Counted from the stretch's first letter, positions 42,012-51,262 are shown. The stretch: 64,000 bases of DNA from Brevibacterium iodinum ATCC 49514 (GCF_900169265.1 NZ_FXYX01000016.1:20528-84527); one strand, 5' to 3'. Notes: generated by a model not told the origin, from the sequence alone. Program-made: numbers and translations.

Positions 42012-43636
42012 TGCTGGTCACCTCGACGGCGACGGTCTGGGTACCCCGCTTCCGGGCCGTTCTGATTCGGCTGAGCCGGTCCATACCCGTACTGAGGCGT
42101 CTGCGAACCGGATCCGGGCTGGCTTCCGACAGATGGTTGTCCGGTGGGCTGGGGGCCGCTGGCGGGCTGACTGCCTGCAGGCGGCTGACCGTTGTACGGA
42201 GCACCGGGCTGGCTGACGACGGGCTGCTGGCCGAAGTTCTGGGGTCCCGTATTGGGGTGACCGCCCGCGTAGGGCTGGCCGAAGTTCTGCGGACTGGAAT
42301 TGGGCTGACTGCCCACAGGTGTCTGCCCGAAGTTCTGCTGACCCGAGTGCGGATGACTTCCGACCGAAGGCTGTCCGGGCTGTTGCGGGCCGGAACTCTG
42401 AGGACCCGAGTTCGGCTGGCTGCCGACAGGCGGCTGACCGTAGCCCGGGTTCTGTCCGCCGCCGTTCAGGGTCTGCCGCGACGGTTTGAACTGCGAATGC
42501 TGACCGGAATCCGGCGCGAATCCACCGGAGACGGATTCGCCCGTCCGCCGATTGACCAGGTTACCGTCGACCCGTTCGAGACGACGCTTCGACGTCCGCC
42601 GCGGAGTGCCGAGGATCCGTCCCTGCAGTTCGGCCTCACTGGGCTGACGCGGAGGCAGGAATCCGGGCGCCTGCCGCGGATCAGCCTGCTGCACCGGCTG
42701 CACCGCATGCGAACCGGCAGCGACCCGATCCATATGATCCGACATCTGCGGAACGGTCACGGGCGCGGCATCGGCAAGGACGGGGAGAACCATGCGCACC
42801 GAGGTGCCCACACCCTCCTGGCTGAAGAGCTGCACGGATCCGCCGTGCCGAGTGACGATGGCGCGCACGAGCGAAAGGCCCATGCCCGAACCAGCGACCG
42901 CGCGTACTCGTGAACCGCGAGAGAGCTCGTCCCAGACGTTCTCCTGTTCGGCCAGCGGGATGCCGCTGCCCGTATCCGCGACCTCAACGACGACCCAGCG
43001 GTGCCCGTCGATGATCTGCTCATTGGCGCGCAGCTCGACGACTTCGGCCTGCGACGAGTATTTGAGAGCATTTCCCAGCAGGTTGAGGATCGCGGTGAGC
43101 AGCAGATCCTCCTCACCGGCGACATCGGGCAGCCGCCACGGAGCACGGGCGACAGTCGCCACGATCATCCGGTCCTCGGCTCCCGGCGCCGTCGATGCAT
43201 CTTCCACGGCCTGATGGATGAGCGCATCGAGATCGACGCGGGCGTATTCGATGATGCGGGTCTCCACGTCGGCGAGCTTGCGCAGATCGGCCAGCAGTCG
43301 TGCGACCCGGCGCGAGGACACGTCGACCTGCTTGGCGGCCGGCTCAACCTCGCTCAGCGTGCCGCCGTCGCGGACGACCTCCCGGATGCTCGCCGCCGAG
43401 GTGCGCAGCGCCGTCAGCGGATTCTTCAGCTCATGGTCGAGTCGGATGAGCATCCGATTGCGCTTCGTCATCGAATCCTCGGCCGCGGCCGTCTCGATGG
43501 ATTCCCGCAACGCGGCCTCACGCCTCTTCAGATACCGCCAGCCGAACCACGCACCGACGGCCAGACCGCCGAACACGATGACGAGCAGCAGCAGGAACAG
43601 CCAGACCTGGATCTCGAAGACAAGGAAATTCGTCAT
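42008..43636 (-). CDS. Sensor histidine kinase with no sensor domain and a Gln/Pro/Gly repeat tail
   Basis: 542 residues. One membrane helix (residues ~10-30) sits at the N-terminus with almost nothing outside. The DHp box is RLDHELKNPLTALR with phospho-acceptor His68. ATPase motifs: N in NLLGNALKYS, G1 VADTGSGIP, and G2 GSGMGLSLV. After residue ~285 comes a ~255-residue disordered tail. Its last ~150 residues are repeats of a 12-16-residue unit (variants of NFGQ-PVGSQPNSGPQ). It overlaps the response regulator and the lipoprotein genes by 4 bases each. Confidence 0.88.
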   Translation of the reverse strand: MTNFLVFEIQVWLFLLLLVIVFGGLAVGAWFGWRYLKRREAALRESIETAAAEDSMTKRNRMLIRLDHELKNPLTALRTSAASIREVVRDGGTLSEVEPAAKQVDVSSRRVARLLADLRKLADVETRIIEYARVDLDALIHQAVEDASTAPGAEDRMIVATVARAPWRLPDVAGEEDLLLTAILNLLGNALKYSSQAEVVELRANEQIIDGHRWVVVEVADTGSGIPLAEQENVWDELSRGSRVRAVAGSGMGLSLVRAIVTRHGGSVQLFSQEGVGTSVRMVLPVLADAAPVTVPQMSDHMDRVAAGSHAVQPVQQADPRQAPGFLPPRQPSEAELQGRILGTPRRTSKRRLERVDGNLVNRRTGESVSGGFAPDSGQHSQFKPSRQTLNGGGQNPGYGQPPVGSQPNSGPQSSGPQQPGQPSVGSHPHSGQQNFGQTPVGSQPNSSPQNFGQPYAGGHPNTGPQNFGQQPVVSQPGAPYNGQPPAGSQPASGPQPTGQPSVGSQPGSGSQTPQYGYGPAQPNQNGPEAGYPDRRRRGDQQ

Positions 43637-44385
43637 AGACGGCTCTGTCCGTCCTCGCCGCGGACCTCACCGACGAAACGATAGCCGCGTCCCTGCACGG
43701 TGGCGATCCACCGCGGTTCTGCGGCGTCCTCGCCGAGCACACGACGCAGCTCGGCGACCCGGGAATCCACGGCGCGGGTGCCCACGGCCTCTTCGAATCC
43801 CCACAGCACTTCGAGCAGGCGAGAGCGTTCGATGAGTTCGTCCTTGTGCACCATGAGGTACTCGAGCAGGGTGAAGCCCTTCGGAGTGATGACGAGTTCA
43901 CGCTGCCCCAACCACGCCCGGCGTCCGACACGGTCGACGCGCAGGCCGAAGCTGGACACGAGCACCGGCGCCGTGGCCAATGGCGGACCGTCATTGCGGG
44001 TCCTACGCAGCACGGCACGGATGCGCGCGACGAGCTCGTGCGGATCGAAGGGTTTGTTGAGGTAGTCGTCGGCGCCTTCTTCGAGCGCCATCGCCCGCTC
44101 GACGCCCTCGCCGACCTGGGTCAGCAGCAGCACCGGAACCCAGTTCTCCTCTTTGCGCAGGCGGCGCAGCACCTGCCGGCCATCGGCTCCGGGCATGAGC
44201 ACGTCGAGGACGCACACATCGGGTTTGTGACGATGGATCTCGTCGAGAGCGAGCAGTCCGTCGCTGGCCGGAAGCACCCGGAAACCGGAGCGCTCGAGGA
44301 ACGGTACGACCGCTCCGAGGACGTCGGGCTCATCATCGGCGACTAAGACGAGTGGTTGGGGCTCGGTGTGACTGTCAGCCGTCAT
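43633..44385 (-). CDS. OmpR-type response regulator
   Basis: 250 residues from the ATG at 44385. Receiver: acidic pair DDEP (residues 17-20), phospho-acceptor Asp61 in VCVLDVLMPGADG, Thr89 in LLLTQ, and Lys111 in YLNKPFDP. C-terminal winged helix: LVITPKGFTLLEYLMVH, then RAVDSRVAELRRVLGEDAAEPRWIATVQGRGYRF. It pairs with the histidine kinase, whose gene overlaps its stop by 4 bases. Its own start lies 11 bases inside mrpG. Being cotranscribed with the antiporter, it may regulate this operon. Confidence 0.9.
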   Translation of the reverse strand: MTADSHTEPQPLVLVADDEPDVLGAVVPFLERSGFRVLPASDGLLALDEIHRHKPDVCVLDVLMPGADGRQVLRRLRKEENWVPVLLLTQVGEGVERAMALEEGADDYLNKPFDPHELVARIRAVLRRTRNDGPPLATAPVLVSSFGLRVDRVGRRAWLGQRELVITPKGFTLLEYLMVHKDELIERSRLLEVLWGFEEAVGTRAVDSRVAELRRVLGEDAAEPRWIATVQGRGYRFVGEVRGEDGQSRL

Positions 44386-44770
44386 GGTGGTCTGTTCCGG
44401 TTCCTCTCTGGCGTTCCCAGGCGATCTCTCGGGCCTCGGCACGGTCGACCGCCTCGGCGAGTTCATCTCGGTACAGCATAGATCGACGCAGGTGCTTGGT
44501 GCGATAGCCGGCGCGGCCGACCATATGGGTGGCGACGGGAATCGTCACGAGCTGGAAGGAGATGATGATCGCCAGAGTCGTCACCGTCGCCCAGGTCGGG
44601 AACTGGATCGCGATCGCCACGGCGACGAGCACCAGGCCCAGCACCTGGGGTTTCGCGCTCGCGTGCATGCGCGAGAGAAGGTCGCCGAAGCGGACGAGAC
44701 CGACCGCGGCGGCCAGGGACAGGACCGCGCCGAGGAAGATGAGCACGGCCGAGATGATGTCAAGAACCAC
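44375..44770 (-). CDS. mrpG: Mrp Na+/H+ antiporter subunit G
   Basis: 131 residues from a GTG at 44770 with AGGAG upstream, chosen because MrpG starts with ISAVLIFLGAVLSLAAAVGLVRFGDLLSRMHA, which follows directly. Three membrane helices are visible, then a charged C-terminus (YRDELAEAVDRAEAREIAWERQ). It is an essential small subunit of the multisubunit antiporter. It overlaps mrpF and the response-regulator gene by 11 bases each. Confidence 0.88.
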   Translation of the reverse strand: MVLDIISAVLIFLGAVLSLAAAVGLVRFGDLLSRMHASAKPQVLGLVLVAVAIAIQFPTWATVTTLAIIISFQLVTIPVATHMVGRAGYRTKHLRRSMLYRDELAEAVDRAEAREIAWERQRGTGTDHHDG

Positions 44771-45305
44771 GATTGCTCTCCTGCCCGTCGGCATCAGACA
44801 CATGCTCGGCGTCATCGGGTCCCGGATCGGGCCCGGTGCCCTCGCCCTCTCCGCCGCTGTCGGCGTGGGCGTCGTAGGTGGGATCCGCGATCTCGGTGAC
44901 GTCATCGCCGGGTCGATCCTGGGGCACAGAGGTCGATCCGGGCCCGGCGCCCTGCTCGTCCGCATCGCGGGGCATGTGCCAGTCAGAGGCGCTGAACTCG
45001 GACAGGGCCCCCGCCTCGGGGCCGAGAGTCATCGAATCGGACTTCGACACATACCGCGACACGCTCACCGAACCGACGAAGCCGAGCATCGCGAGCACGA
45101 TGAGCACCGGCAGCAGATCCGTCCGGTCGGACAGGGCCATATACCCGCCGAGGCCGCACATGATCGCCGCCAGCACGACGTCGGTGCCGATCATGCGGTC
45201 GAGGATCGAAGGACCGCGGACGATCCGGAGGAGCGCTATGACCACCGAGGCGGCCAACAGCACCGAACCGGCGACGACGAGGGAGTGAAGGATGATCTCA
45301 CTCAT
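44760..45305 (-). CDS. mrpF: Mrp antiporter subunit F with acidic extension
   Basis: 181 residues; MrpF is usually ~90. The first ~85 residues are the conserved three-helix core (IALLRIVRGPSILDRMIGTDVVLAAIMCGL). The remaining ~95 are a disordered Asp/Glu/Gly/Ser-rich tail (GGEGEGTGPDPGPDDAEH). The tail looks like a cytosolic or interaction appendage and is unusual. The gene overlaps mrpE by 4 bases. Confidence 0.88.
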   Translation of the reverse strand: MSEIILHSLVVAGSVLLAASVVIALLRIVRGPSILDRMIGTDVVLAAIMCGLGGYMALSDRTDLLPVLIVLAMLGFVGSVSVSRYVSKSDSMTLGPEAGALSEFSASDWHMPRDADEQGAGPGSTSVPQDRPGDDVTEIADPTYDAHADSGGEGEGTGPDPGPDDAEHVSDADGQESNRGS

Positions 45306-46000
45306 GAGCGGCCTCCTTCGGTCTCGGTCAGCGGATCCGGTCTGGCGCGCAGGGCGGCGAGGTCACGATGCGAACCGAGAGTGCGGATGAGCAGCTCTTC
45401 GATGTAGTAGACCTGCGCTTTAGCCTTGCGCACCTTCTCCTCGGAATCGCAGTCGAGGAAGTGCAGGTAGAGCATGCCCATGGCGCGATCGCTGTCGATG
45501 ATGATCGACCCGGGGATGAGGCTGGCGGTATCGGCGATGAGGGTGAGCACGAGGTCCGAGCTCGTGCGCAGATCGCAGGCGACGACGGACCCGGCGCCGA
45601 CCGCTTTGCGACGGAACGCATACCAGGCGACTTCGATGGAGGCGCGGAGAACCGAAAAGAGGAACCACAGACCGAACACCAACGCATGCCAGACGTTGAA
45701 CCGTCCGGAGAGCACAACGGGCGGGAGGTAGAAGACGCGCGTGATGACGTAGGCCAGCACGATTCCGGTGATCACGGTGACCACAGTGATCGAATCCCAC
45801 AGCATCAGCCACAGCAGAACCAGCGAGACCAGCAGCACGAGCTGCTGGATGAATCCGCGGCCCCGGCTCATCCGCGCCCGGTTCGCCGGCACCCGGTCTT
45901 GGCCCATCGCCCGGTCCTGTCCCGTTGCCCGGTCTTGGCCGTGGACTCGGTCCCGGCCGTCAGCTCGGGTCTGTCCCTGGTCTCGGTCGGGGCTCATCAC
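45302..46000 (-). CDS. mrpE: Mrp antiporter subunit E with short-repeat N-terminus
   Basis: 232 residues from GTG at 46000, whose GTGA overlaps the mrpD stop; the ATG at 45997 is equally possible. The first ~45 residues are a charged low-complexity stretch built on GQDRA-type five-residue units, encoded by imperfect 15-bp DNA repeats (45893-45990). The MrpE core follows: LVLLVSLVLLWLMLWDS, LAYVITRVFYLPPVVL, and SLIPGSIIIDSD. Repeat slippage could change the N-terminus without harming the core. Confidence 0.85.
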   Translation of the reverse strand: MMSPDRDQGQTRADGRDRVHGQDRATGQDRAMGQDRVPANRARMSRGRGFIQQLVLLVSLVLLWLMLWDSITVVTVITGIVLAYVITRVFYLPPVVLSGRFNVWHALVFGLWFLFSVLRASIEVAWYAFRRKAVGAGSVVACDLRTSSDLVLTLIADTASLIPGSIIIDSDRAMGMLYLHFLDCDSEEKVRKAKAQVYYIEELLIRTLGSHRDLAALRARPDPLTETEGGRS

Positions 46001-47577
46001 TCATCACCTCCCAGCACGTTCGTGACGTAGTCGATCGGTGTCGAGAGGTTCTCCGCCGCCCGGTTCGACATGTCCCACAGAGGTTCGGCGGCGACGGTGA
46101 GAACGATGGAGGCGATCACCACCATCGAGGTGGCCGCCACCATGGCAGGGGGAACGCCGATCTGAGATTTCCACTTCTTCCCCGCCAGCAGCGTCTTCTT
46201 CCGCTCCGTGAATTCCTCGACGAGGTCCTCGTTCGGCTCCTCCACATCGGCCGGATCACGCCAGAATGCGAGGTTGAAGGTACGTCCGATGACGTAGAGG
46301 GTGAGCAGACTCGTCACGGTGCCGGCGACGATGAGGACGGTCGGCAGCCACGCGTGGTCGTCGAAGCCCGCGAAGAAGAGTGCGACCTTGCCGATGAACC
46401 CGGAGAACGGCGGAATGCCGGAGAGGTTGAGAGCGGGGATGAAGAAGATGATCGTGATCACCGGCGAGAGCACCATGAGACCGCCGAGCGATCTCGTCGA
46501 GGTGGACCCGCCCCGCATTTCGACGAGGCCGATGGCCAGGAACAGCGCGGTCTGGACGATGATGTGGTGAACCGTGTAGTAGATCGCGGCAGACAGGCCG
46601 ACACTCGTGCCCAGGGCCACGCCGAAGAGCATATAGCCGATATGCGAAACCAGGGTGAAGGACACGATCCTCTTGATCTCCGACTGAGCGATGGCGCCGA
46701 AGATGCCCACGAGCATCGTCAGGCCGGCCGCGATGAGCAGCGGCACCCGCAGGGAGGATTCGGCGAACAGCAGGGTCTCCGTGCGGATGATCGCATAGAT
46801 GCCGACCTTCGTCAGCAGTCCTGCGAAGACCGCTGTCACCGGGGCCGGTGCCGTCGGATAGGAGTCGGGCAGCCAGAAGGACAGCGGGAAGATCGCGGCC
46901 TTGATTCCGAAGCCCAGCAGCAGGAGGACGTGGAGGATCATCTGCACATCGGCCGGCAGGTCCGAGATCCTCTCGGACAGCTGCGCCATGTTCACTGTGC
47001 CGCACGCAGCATAGATGACACCGATGGCGGCGAGGAAGATCACCGAGGACACAAGCGAGATGATCACATAGGTGACTCCCGCCCGGATCCGCTCCGCCGT
47101 GGCACCGAGGGTGAGCAGCACATAGGAGGAGACGAGGAACATCTCGAAGCCGACATAGAGATTGAACAGGTCTCCGGCGAGGAACGAGTTCGCAATGCCC
47201 GCGCACAGCACCAGATAGCTGGGGTTGAACACGGAGATCGGAGTCTCGTTCGAATCGTCGTTGGCGTCCTGACTCAGGGCGTAGACGAGCACGCACAGTG
47301 TGACCAGTGCAGACACGATGAGCATGAGAGCCGACAGCCGGTCGGCGACGAGCACGATGCCCGCAGGAGGCTGCCACCCGCCGATCGCCACGACCTGCGG
47401 CCCGTGCGCATCGACTCCGAAGAGGATCATCGTGGCGATGGCCATGACCGCGACCAGGATCGCGATCGACACGATGTTCTGCGCCCGCGTGTGCTTCGAC
47501 AGGATGAGCGCGATTCCGGCGCCGATGAGCGGCAGCAGAACGGGCAGGGGAACGAGCACGGGCAGAAGATCGATCAT
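45997..47577 (-). CDS. mrpD: Mrp antiporter subunit D
   Basis: 526 residues with about 14 membrane helices. It is homologous to the proton-pumping subunits of complex I (NuoM/N). FLVSSYVLLTLGATAER carries the conserved Glu region of TM5, and FWLPDSYPTAPAPVTAVFAGLLTKVG holds the conserved lysine and helix-breaking motif. GIPPFSGFIGKVALF is the second half-channel region. A ~30-residue C-terminal soluble tail follows. It overlaps mrpC and mrpE by 4 bases each. Confidence 0.92.
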   Translation of the reverse strand: MIDLLPVLVPLPVLLPLIGAGIALILSKHTRAQNIVSIAILVAVMAIATMILFGVDAHGPQVVAIGGWQPPAGIVLVADRLSALMLIVSALVTLCVLVYALSQDANDDSNETPISVFNPSYLVLCAGIANSFLAGDLFNLYVGFEMFLVSSYVLLTLGATAERIRAGVTYVIISLVSSVIFLAAIGVIYAACGTVNMAQLSERISDLPADVQMILHVLLLLGFGIKAAIFPLSFWLPDSYPTAPAPVTAVFAGLLTKVGIYAIIRTETLLFAESSLRVPLLIAAGLTMLVGIFGAIAQSEIKRIVSFTLVSHIGYMLFGVALGTSVGLSAAIYYTVHHIIVQTALFLAIGLVEMRGGSTSTRSLGGLMVLSPVITIIFFIPALNLSGIPPFSGFIGKVALFFAGFDDHAWLPTVLIVAGTVTSLLTLYVIGRTFNLAFWRDPADVEEPNEDLVEEFTERKKTLLAGKKWKSQIGVPPAMVAATSMVVIASIVLTVAAEPLWDMSNRAAENLSTPIDYVTNVLGGDE

Positions 47578-48209
47578 GCGTCGTCTCCCTGCCGTTTCGC
47601 GTCTTCGGCCTCTTCGGTGACCTCAGCCTCTTCGGCGCTGTGCGCCTCCGTCTGCGAGTCCACGGCCTCCTCGGCGATGGCATCGGCCTCGGCCGGGGTC
47701 GACGCGTCCTCGATGTCGTCGGCGAGGTCCTCCCGCTCTGCGGGCGTGCCGTCGTCGTCGAGGTCGATGGCACCGGTGATCGGGGACTCCGCCTCGTCAC
47801 CGAACTCGGTGTCGTCGTAGTCGGTGCTCGCCTCCGCCTCGGAGTCGATGAGCTTCGTGATCGCCACCTGGAGGTCAGTGTCGTCATCCTGCAGCGAATC
47901 GGCGCGCATGAGCCTCCAAGAGCGGTAGATCATCGCCAGCAGAAACGCCGTCACGGCGAAGGTGATGACGATCGCGGTGAGGATGAGCGCATGCGGCAGC
48001 GGATCGGACATGCCCTCGGTCGACAGGTTCTTGCCGTCCGTCAGGGGCGGAGAGCCGCGTCCGGCGGTGAGGATGATGAGCAGATTCACTCCGTTGCCGA
48101 GCAGGATGAAGCCGAGCAGAACGCGGGTCAGGGAGCGTTCGAGCATGAGGTAGATGCCGCCGGCGAAGAGGACGCCCATGGCCAGGACCATGACGAAGGA
48201 GACGCTCAT
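47574..48209 (-). CDS. mrpC: Mrp antiporter subunit C with acidic tail
   Basis: 211 residues. The NuoK-like core of three helices takes ~115 residues (VLLGFILLGNGVNLLIIL with its conserved Asn, and DPLPHALILTAIVITFAVTAFLLAM). The rest is a Glu/Asp/Ala-rich disordered tail of ~95 residues, again unlike the short canonical subunit. It overlaps its neighbours by 4 bases. Confidence 0.9.
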   Translation of the reverse strand: MSVSFVMVLAMGVLFAGGIYLMLERSLTRVLLGFILLGNGVNLLIILTAGRGSPPLTDGKNLSTEGMSDPLPHALILTAIVITFAVTAFLLAMIYRSWRLMRADSLQDDDTDLQVAITKLIDSEAEASTDYDDTEFGDEAESPITGAIDLDDDGTPAEREDLADDIEDASTPAEADAIAEEAVDSQTEAHSAEEAEVTEEAEDAKRQGDDA

Positions 48210-51200
48210 AGGCGGCCTCCTTCCGCACCGTTGTCGACGTCGAGTTCGTTGACCCGGTCGATGATCTCGGACACCGCTCGGTGTTCGGCAGTGGCGCCCA
48301 TGTCCTCGGAGAAGTTCACATTGTCGTGGATGCGGTTGGTCAGCATCGCCTCGTCGCGCTCCTGGTGCAGGTCGACCTCGGCTCCCAGCGAGCGGAGGAT
48401 GTCGAGCATGAGGCCGACGACGATGAGATAGACGCCGATGTCGAAGAACGTCGAGGTCCCGAAGGACAGGTGGCCCAGCAGCGGCAGGTCACCCTCGAGG
48501 TAGAGGGATTCGAAGACCGTGTCACTCCAGATCCACCCGCCGATGACGGTGAGGATCGCGGTCACCATACCGGTGCCCAGCATTCCCGAGGGAGTGAAGG
48601 GGGCCGCCTCGGCGAGTTCGTACTTGCCTCCCGCGAGGTAGCGGACGACGAGCGCGAGCCCGGCGACGAGACCGCCGGCGAATCCGCCGCCCGGATCGTT
48701 GTGGCCGGCGAAGAGAAGGTAGACGGAGAAGACGATGACGGCGTGGAAGATCAGGCGGGCAGTGACCTCGAGGATGATCGACCGGTTGCGCGGAGCCAAG
48801 GTCCGTCCGGCGATGAGCCACGACGCCCGCTTCTGCGACAGCCCCTCCCCCTGGCCGGTGTAGTGGAGGTCGGCGACGTCCTCGGCCACGGGTTGGAAGC
48901 GGATGCGACCGGCCGCCTCGGTGCCGTCCCTCTTCCTCTCGAACCGGTGCAGGTGACCTTCGCGACCACGCACGAAGATGAGGCCGGCGATACCGGTACC
49001 CGCGGCCACGAGCACCGAGATCTCACCCATCGTGTCCCACGCGCGGATATCGACGAGGGTGACGTTGACGATGTTCTTGCCGTGACCGAGCTCGTAGGCG
49101 AGCTGACCGAAGTCGACGGAGATCGGATCGGCCACGCGCACACCGGAGGCGATGAGGACCACGAGCATCATGGTGATGCCCACGGCACCGCCGATGATCG
49201 CCCGCCAGGCGGGGGTGAGTCGACCGGTCGACTCACCGATGCGTGCCGGCAGCCTACGGAGGACGAGGACGAAGACGACAATCGTGATGGTCTCGACGAG
49301 CACCTGGGTCAGAGCCAGGTCGGGAGCGCCGACGAAGGCGAAGTACGCGACCATCGCGTAGCCGGAGATGCCGGTGACGACGACAGCGGTGAAGCGCTTC
49401 TTGGCTCGGGTGGCACCGATCGCGACGATGACGAGCACGGCCGCAACGATGAGGTCCAGCGGCGTGTCCCAGAGCCGGAACGTGATGTTCCACGTGTCGT
49501 TGGAGATGATCGCCAGCCCCAGTCCGGCGACGAGGACGATGTAGACCACGCCCTGGTAGAACGGCAGCGAACCACGCTGGGTGCGGGCGGTGACCCACAG
49601 CGCCAAGGCCTCCATCCAGCCGATGAGCATTCGGTAGAGCTCGTGGAAGTCCAGGCCCGACGGCAGCGTCGCCTGCACCTTCGCGAAGGGACGGCGGTAG
49701 ATGAACAGAGCGAGGCCTGCGGCGACGGTGACGGCGGTGAAGGCGAGCGCCGGTTCGAATCCGTGCCACAGCGCGAGGTGGTAGTGCCCATCGCCTTCGG
49801 CCACGGCCGGCAGCCCGGAGGTCCACGCGGAGAAGTAGCCGTCGAGCAGTCCGACTCCCGGGCCGAGCGCCAGAGTCAGAGCGGTGAGGATGAGCGGGGA
49901 GACGACGAGGGTGAGCTTCTCGTCGCGGCGGGCGATGTCGTCGACTCCGGGCTTCGAGGAGAACGCACCCCAGACGAAACGGGTCGAGTAGGCGACGGTG
50001 AGGATCGAGCCGATCATGATGCCGATGAAGGCGATGACCGAGGTCTTGTCCGGCGAGGACAGAAGGGTCGAGTACGCGGCTTCCTTCGCAGCGAAGCCGA
50101 GCAGCGGGGGCAGCCCGGCCATCGAGGCGGCAGCGATCGTCGCGCACACGGCGACGACGGGGAAGGCCCTCCAGCCGCCGGAGAGTTTCGTCAGGTCACG
50201 GGTGCCGGCACGGTGGTCGATGATGCCGACACACAGGAACAGGCACGACTTGAACAGGGCGTGGGCGATGAGCAGACCCAGGGCCGCCTTCGTGATGTCC
50301 GGAGTGCCGAACGAGGCCATGGTGGTGAGGAATCCGAGCTGCGAGACCGTGCCGAAGGCCAGCAGCAGTTTGAGGTCGGTCTGCTTCAGCGCCTGCCAAC
50401 CGCCGATGAACATCGTCAGCAGACCCAGGGTGAGCAGCACCTCGGACCAGCCGGGGATGTTGTTGTAGCCCGGCGCCAGGCGCAGGACGAGGTAGATTCC
50501 CGCCTTGACCATGGCCGCGGCGTGCAGATAGGCGCTCACCGGAGTGGGTGCGGCCATGGCGCCGGGCAGCCAGAAGTGGAACGGCATGAGCGCGGACTTC
50601 GAGATCGCGCCGACGAGGATGAGGATGACGGCGGAGATGATGATTCCGCCGGTGTCCATACCCGACTGGGCTCGGTCGACCAGGGTCGAGATCTGCCCGG
50701 TTCCGGTGGCGGTGATGAGCAGGATCATGCCCACGAGCATGGCCAGCCCGCCTGCGGTGGTGACGATGAGGGCCTGCAGTGCCGCCTGCCTGGAGCGGCG
50801 GCGGGACTGGCTGTGCCCGATGAGCAGGTAGGAGAAGACAGTCGTGCCTTCCCAGAACAGGTAGAGCATGAGCAGTTCGTCGGCGATGACGAGCCCGTAC
50901 ATCATTCCGGCGAAGGCCATGAAGATTCCCGCGAACCGGGCCAGGCCCGGCTCGTCGGGCGAGAAGTAGCGTGCACAGTAGACGAAGACGAGGGCGCCGA
51001 CCCCGGTCACCAGCAGCGTCATGATCCAGGAGAGCACGTCGAGGCGGAAGATCCCGGCGAGACCGAGCTCGGGCAGCCAGTCGAGATTCTCCACGACCGG
51101 CTGAGCGGCGGGGCCGAAGATCTCGGGGATCGTCGACAGGCTCCACAGAAGTCCCGCGAAGGGGACGAGGGCGAGGAAGAAGAAGGCGTTGCGGCCGAGT

Positions 51201-51262
51201 AGGCGAACCAGAGGGTAGGCGATGACAGATGCCCCGAAGAAGGCCCCTGTCATGACTATCAC
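48206..51262 (-). CDS. mrpA: Fused Mrp antiporter subunits A and B
   Basis: 1018 residues from a GTG at 51262 with GGAGG upstream. The first ~500 residues are the NuoL-like proton-channel domain (LLMLYLFWEGTTVFSYLLIGH, PFHFWLPGAMAAPTPVSAYLHAA). The C-terminal part of MrpA (~600-780, including APDLALTQVLVETITIVVFVLVLRRLP) follows. An MrpB domain (~825-960) is fused at the end (FAGHNDPGGGFAGGLVAGLAL). The A-B fusion is usual in actinobacteria. The complex exchanges cytosolic Na+ for H+ and supports salt and alkali tolerance. It is the first gene of a ten-kilobase coupled operon. Confidence 0.93.
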   Translation of the reverse strand: MIVMTGAFFGASVIAYPLVRLLGRNAFFFLALVPFAGLLWSLSTIPEIFGPAAQPVVENLDWLPELGLAGIFRLDVLSWIMTLLVTGVGALVFVYCARYFSPDEPGLARFAGIFMAFAGMMYGLVIADELLMLYLFWEGTTVFSYLLIGHSQSRRRSRQAALQALIVTTAGGLAMLVGMILLITATGTGQISTLVDRAQSGMDTGGIIISAVILILVGAISKSALMPFHFWLPGAMAAPTPVSAYLHAAAMVKAGIYLVLRLAPGYNNIPGWSEVLLTLGLLTMFIGGWQALKQTDLKLLLAFGTVSQLGFLTTMASFGTPDITKAALGLLIAHALFKSCLFLCVGIIDHRAGTRDLTKLSGGWRAFPVVAVCATIAAASMAGLPPLLGFAAKEAAYSTLLSSPDKTSVIAFIGIMIGSILTVAYSTRFVWGAFSSKPGVDDIARRDEKLTLVVSPLILTALTLALGPGVGLLDGYFSAWTSGLPAVAEGDGHYHLALWHGFEPALAFTAVTVAAGLALFIYRRPFAKVQATLPSGLDFHELYRMLIGWMEALALWVTARTQRGSLPFYQGVVYIVLVAGLGLAIISNDTWNITFRLWDTPLDLIVAAVLVIVAIGATRAKKRFTAVVVTGISGYAMVAYFAFVGAPDLALTQVLVETITIVVFVLVLRRLPARIGESTGRLTPAWRAIIGGAVGITMMLVVLIASGVRVADPISVDFGQLAYELGHGKNIVNVTLVDIRAWDTMGEISVLVAAGTGIAGLIFVRGREGHLHRFERKRDGTEAAGRIRFQPVAEDVADLHYTGQGEGLSQKRASWLIAGRTLAPRNRSIILEVTARLIFHAVIVFSVYLLFAGHNDPGGGFAGGLVAGLALVVRYLAGGKYELAEAAPFTPSGMLGTGMVTAILTVIGGWIWSDTVFESLYLEGDLPLLGHLSFGTSTFFDIGVYLIVVGLMLDILRSLGAEVDLHQERDEAMLTNRIHDNVNFSEDMGATAEHRAVSEIIDRVNELDVDNGAEGGRL

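Noticed and set aside
45925..47820. 631-codon plus-strand frame opposite mrpD and mrpE
   Set aside because: Antisense shadow; the minus-strand genes have clear family motifs and 4-base overlaps.
46256..47887. 543-codon minus-strand frame overlapping mrpD in another frame
   Set aside because: Arg/His/Pro-rich frame-shifted reading of mrpD with no domain.
48281..51202. 973-codon open frame on the plus strand
   Set aside because: Exactly antisense to mrpA; its Glu/Asp/His/Arg-rich composition is the usual complement artefact of a high-GC membrane protein gene.
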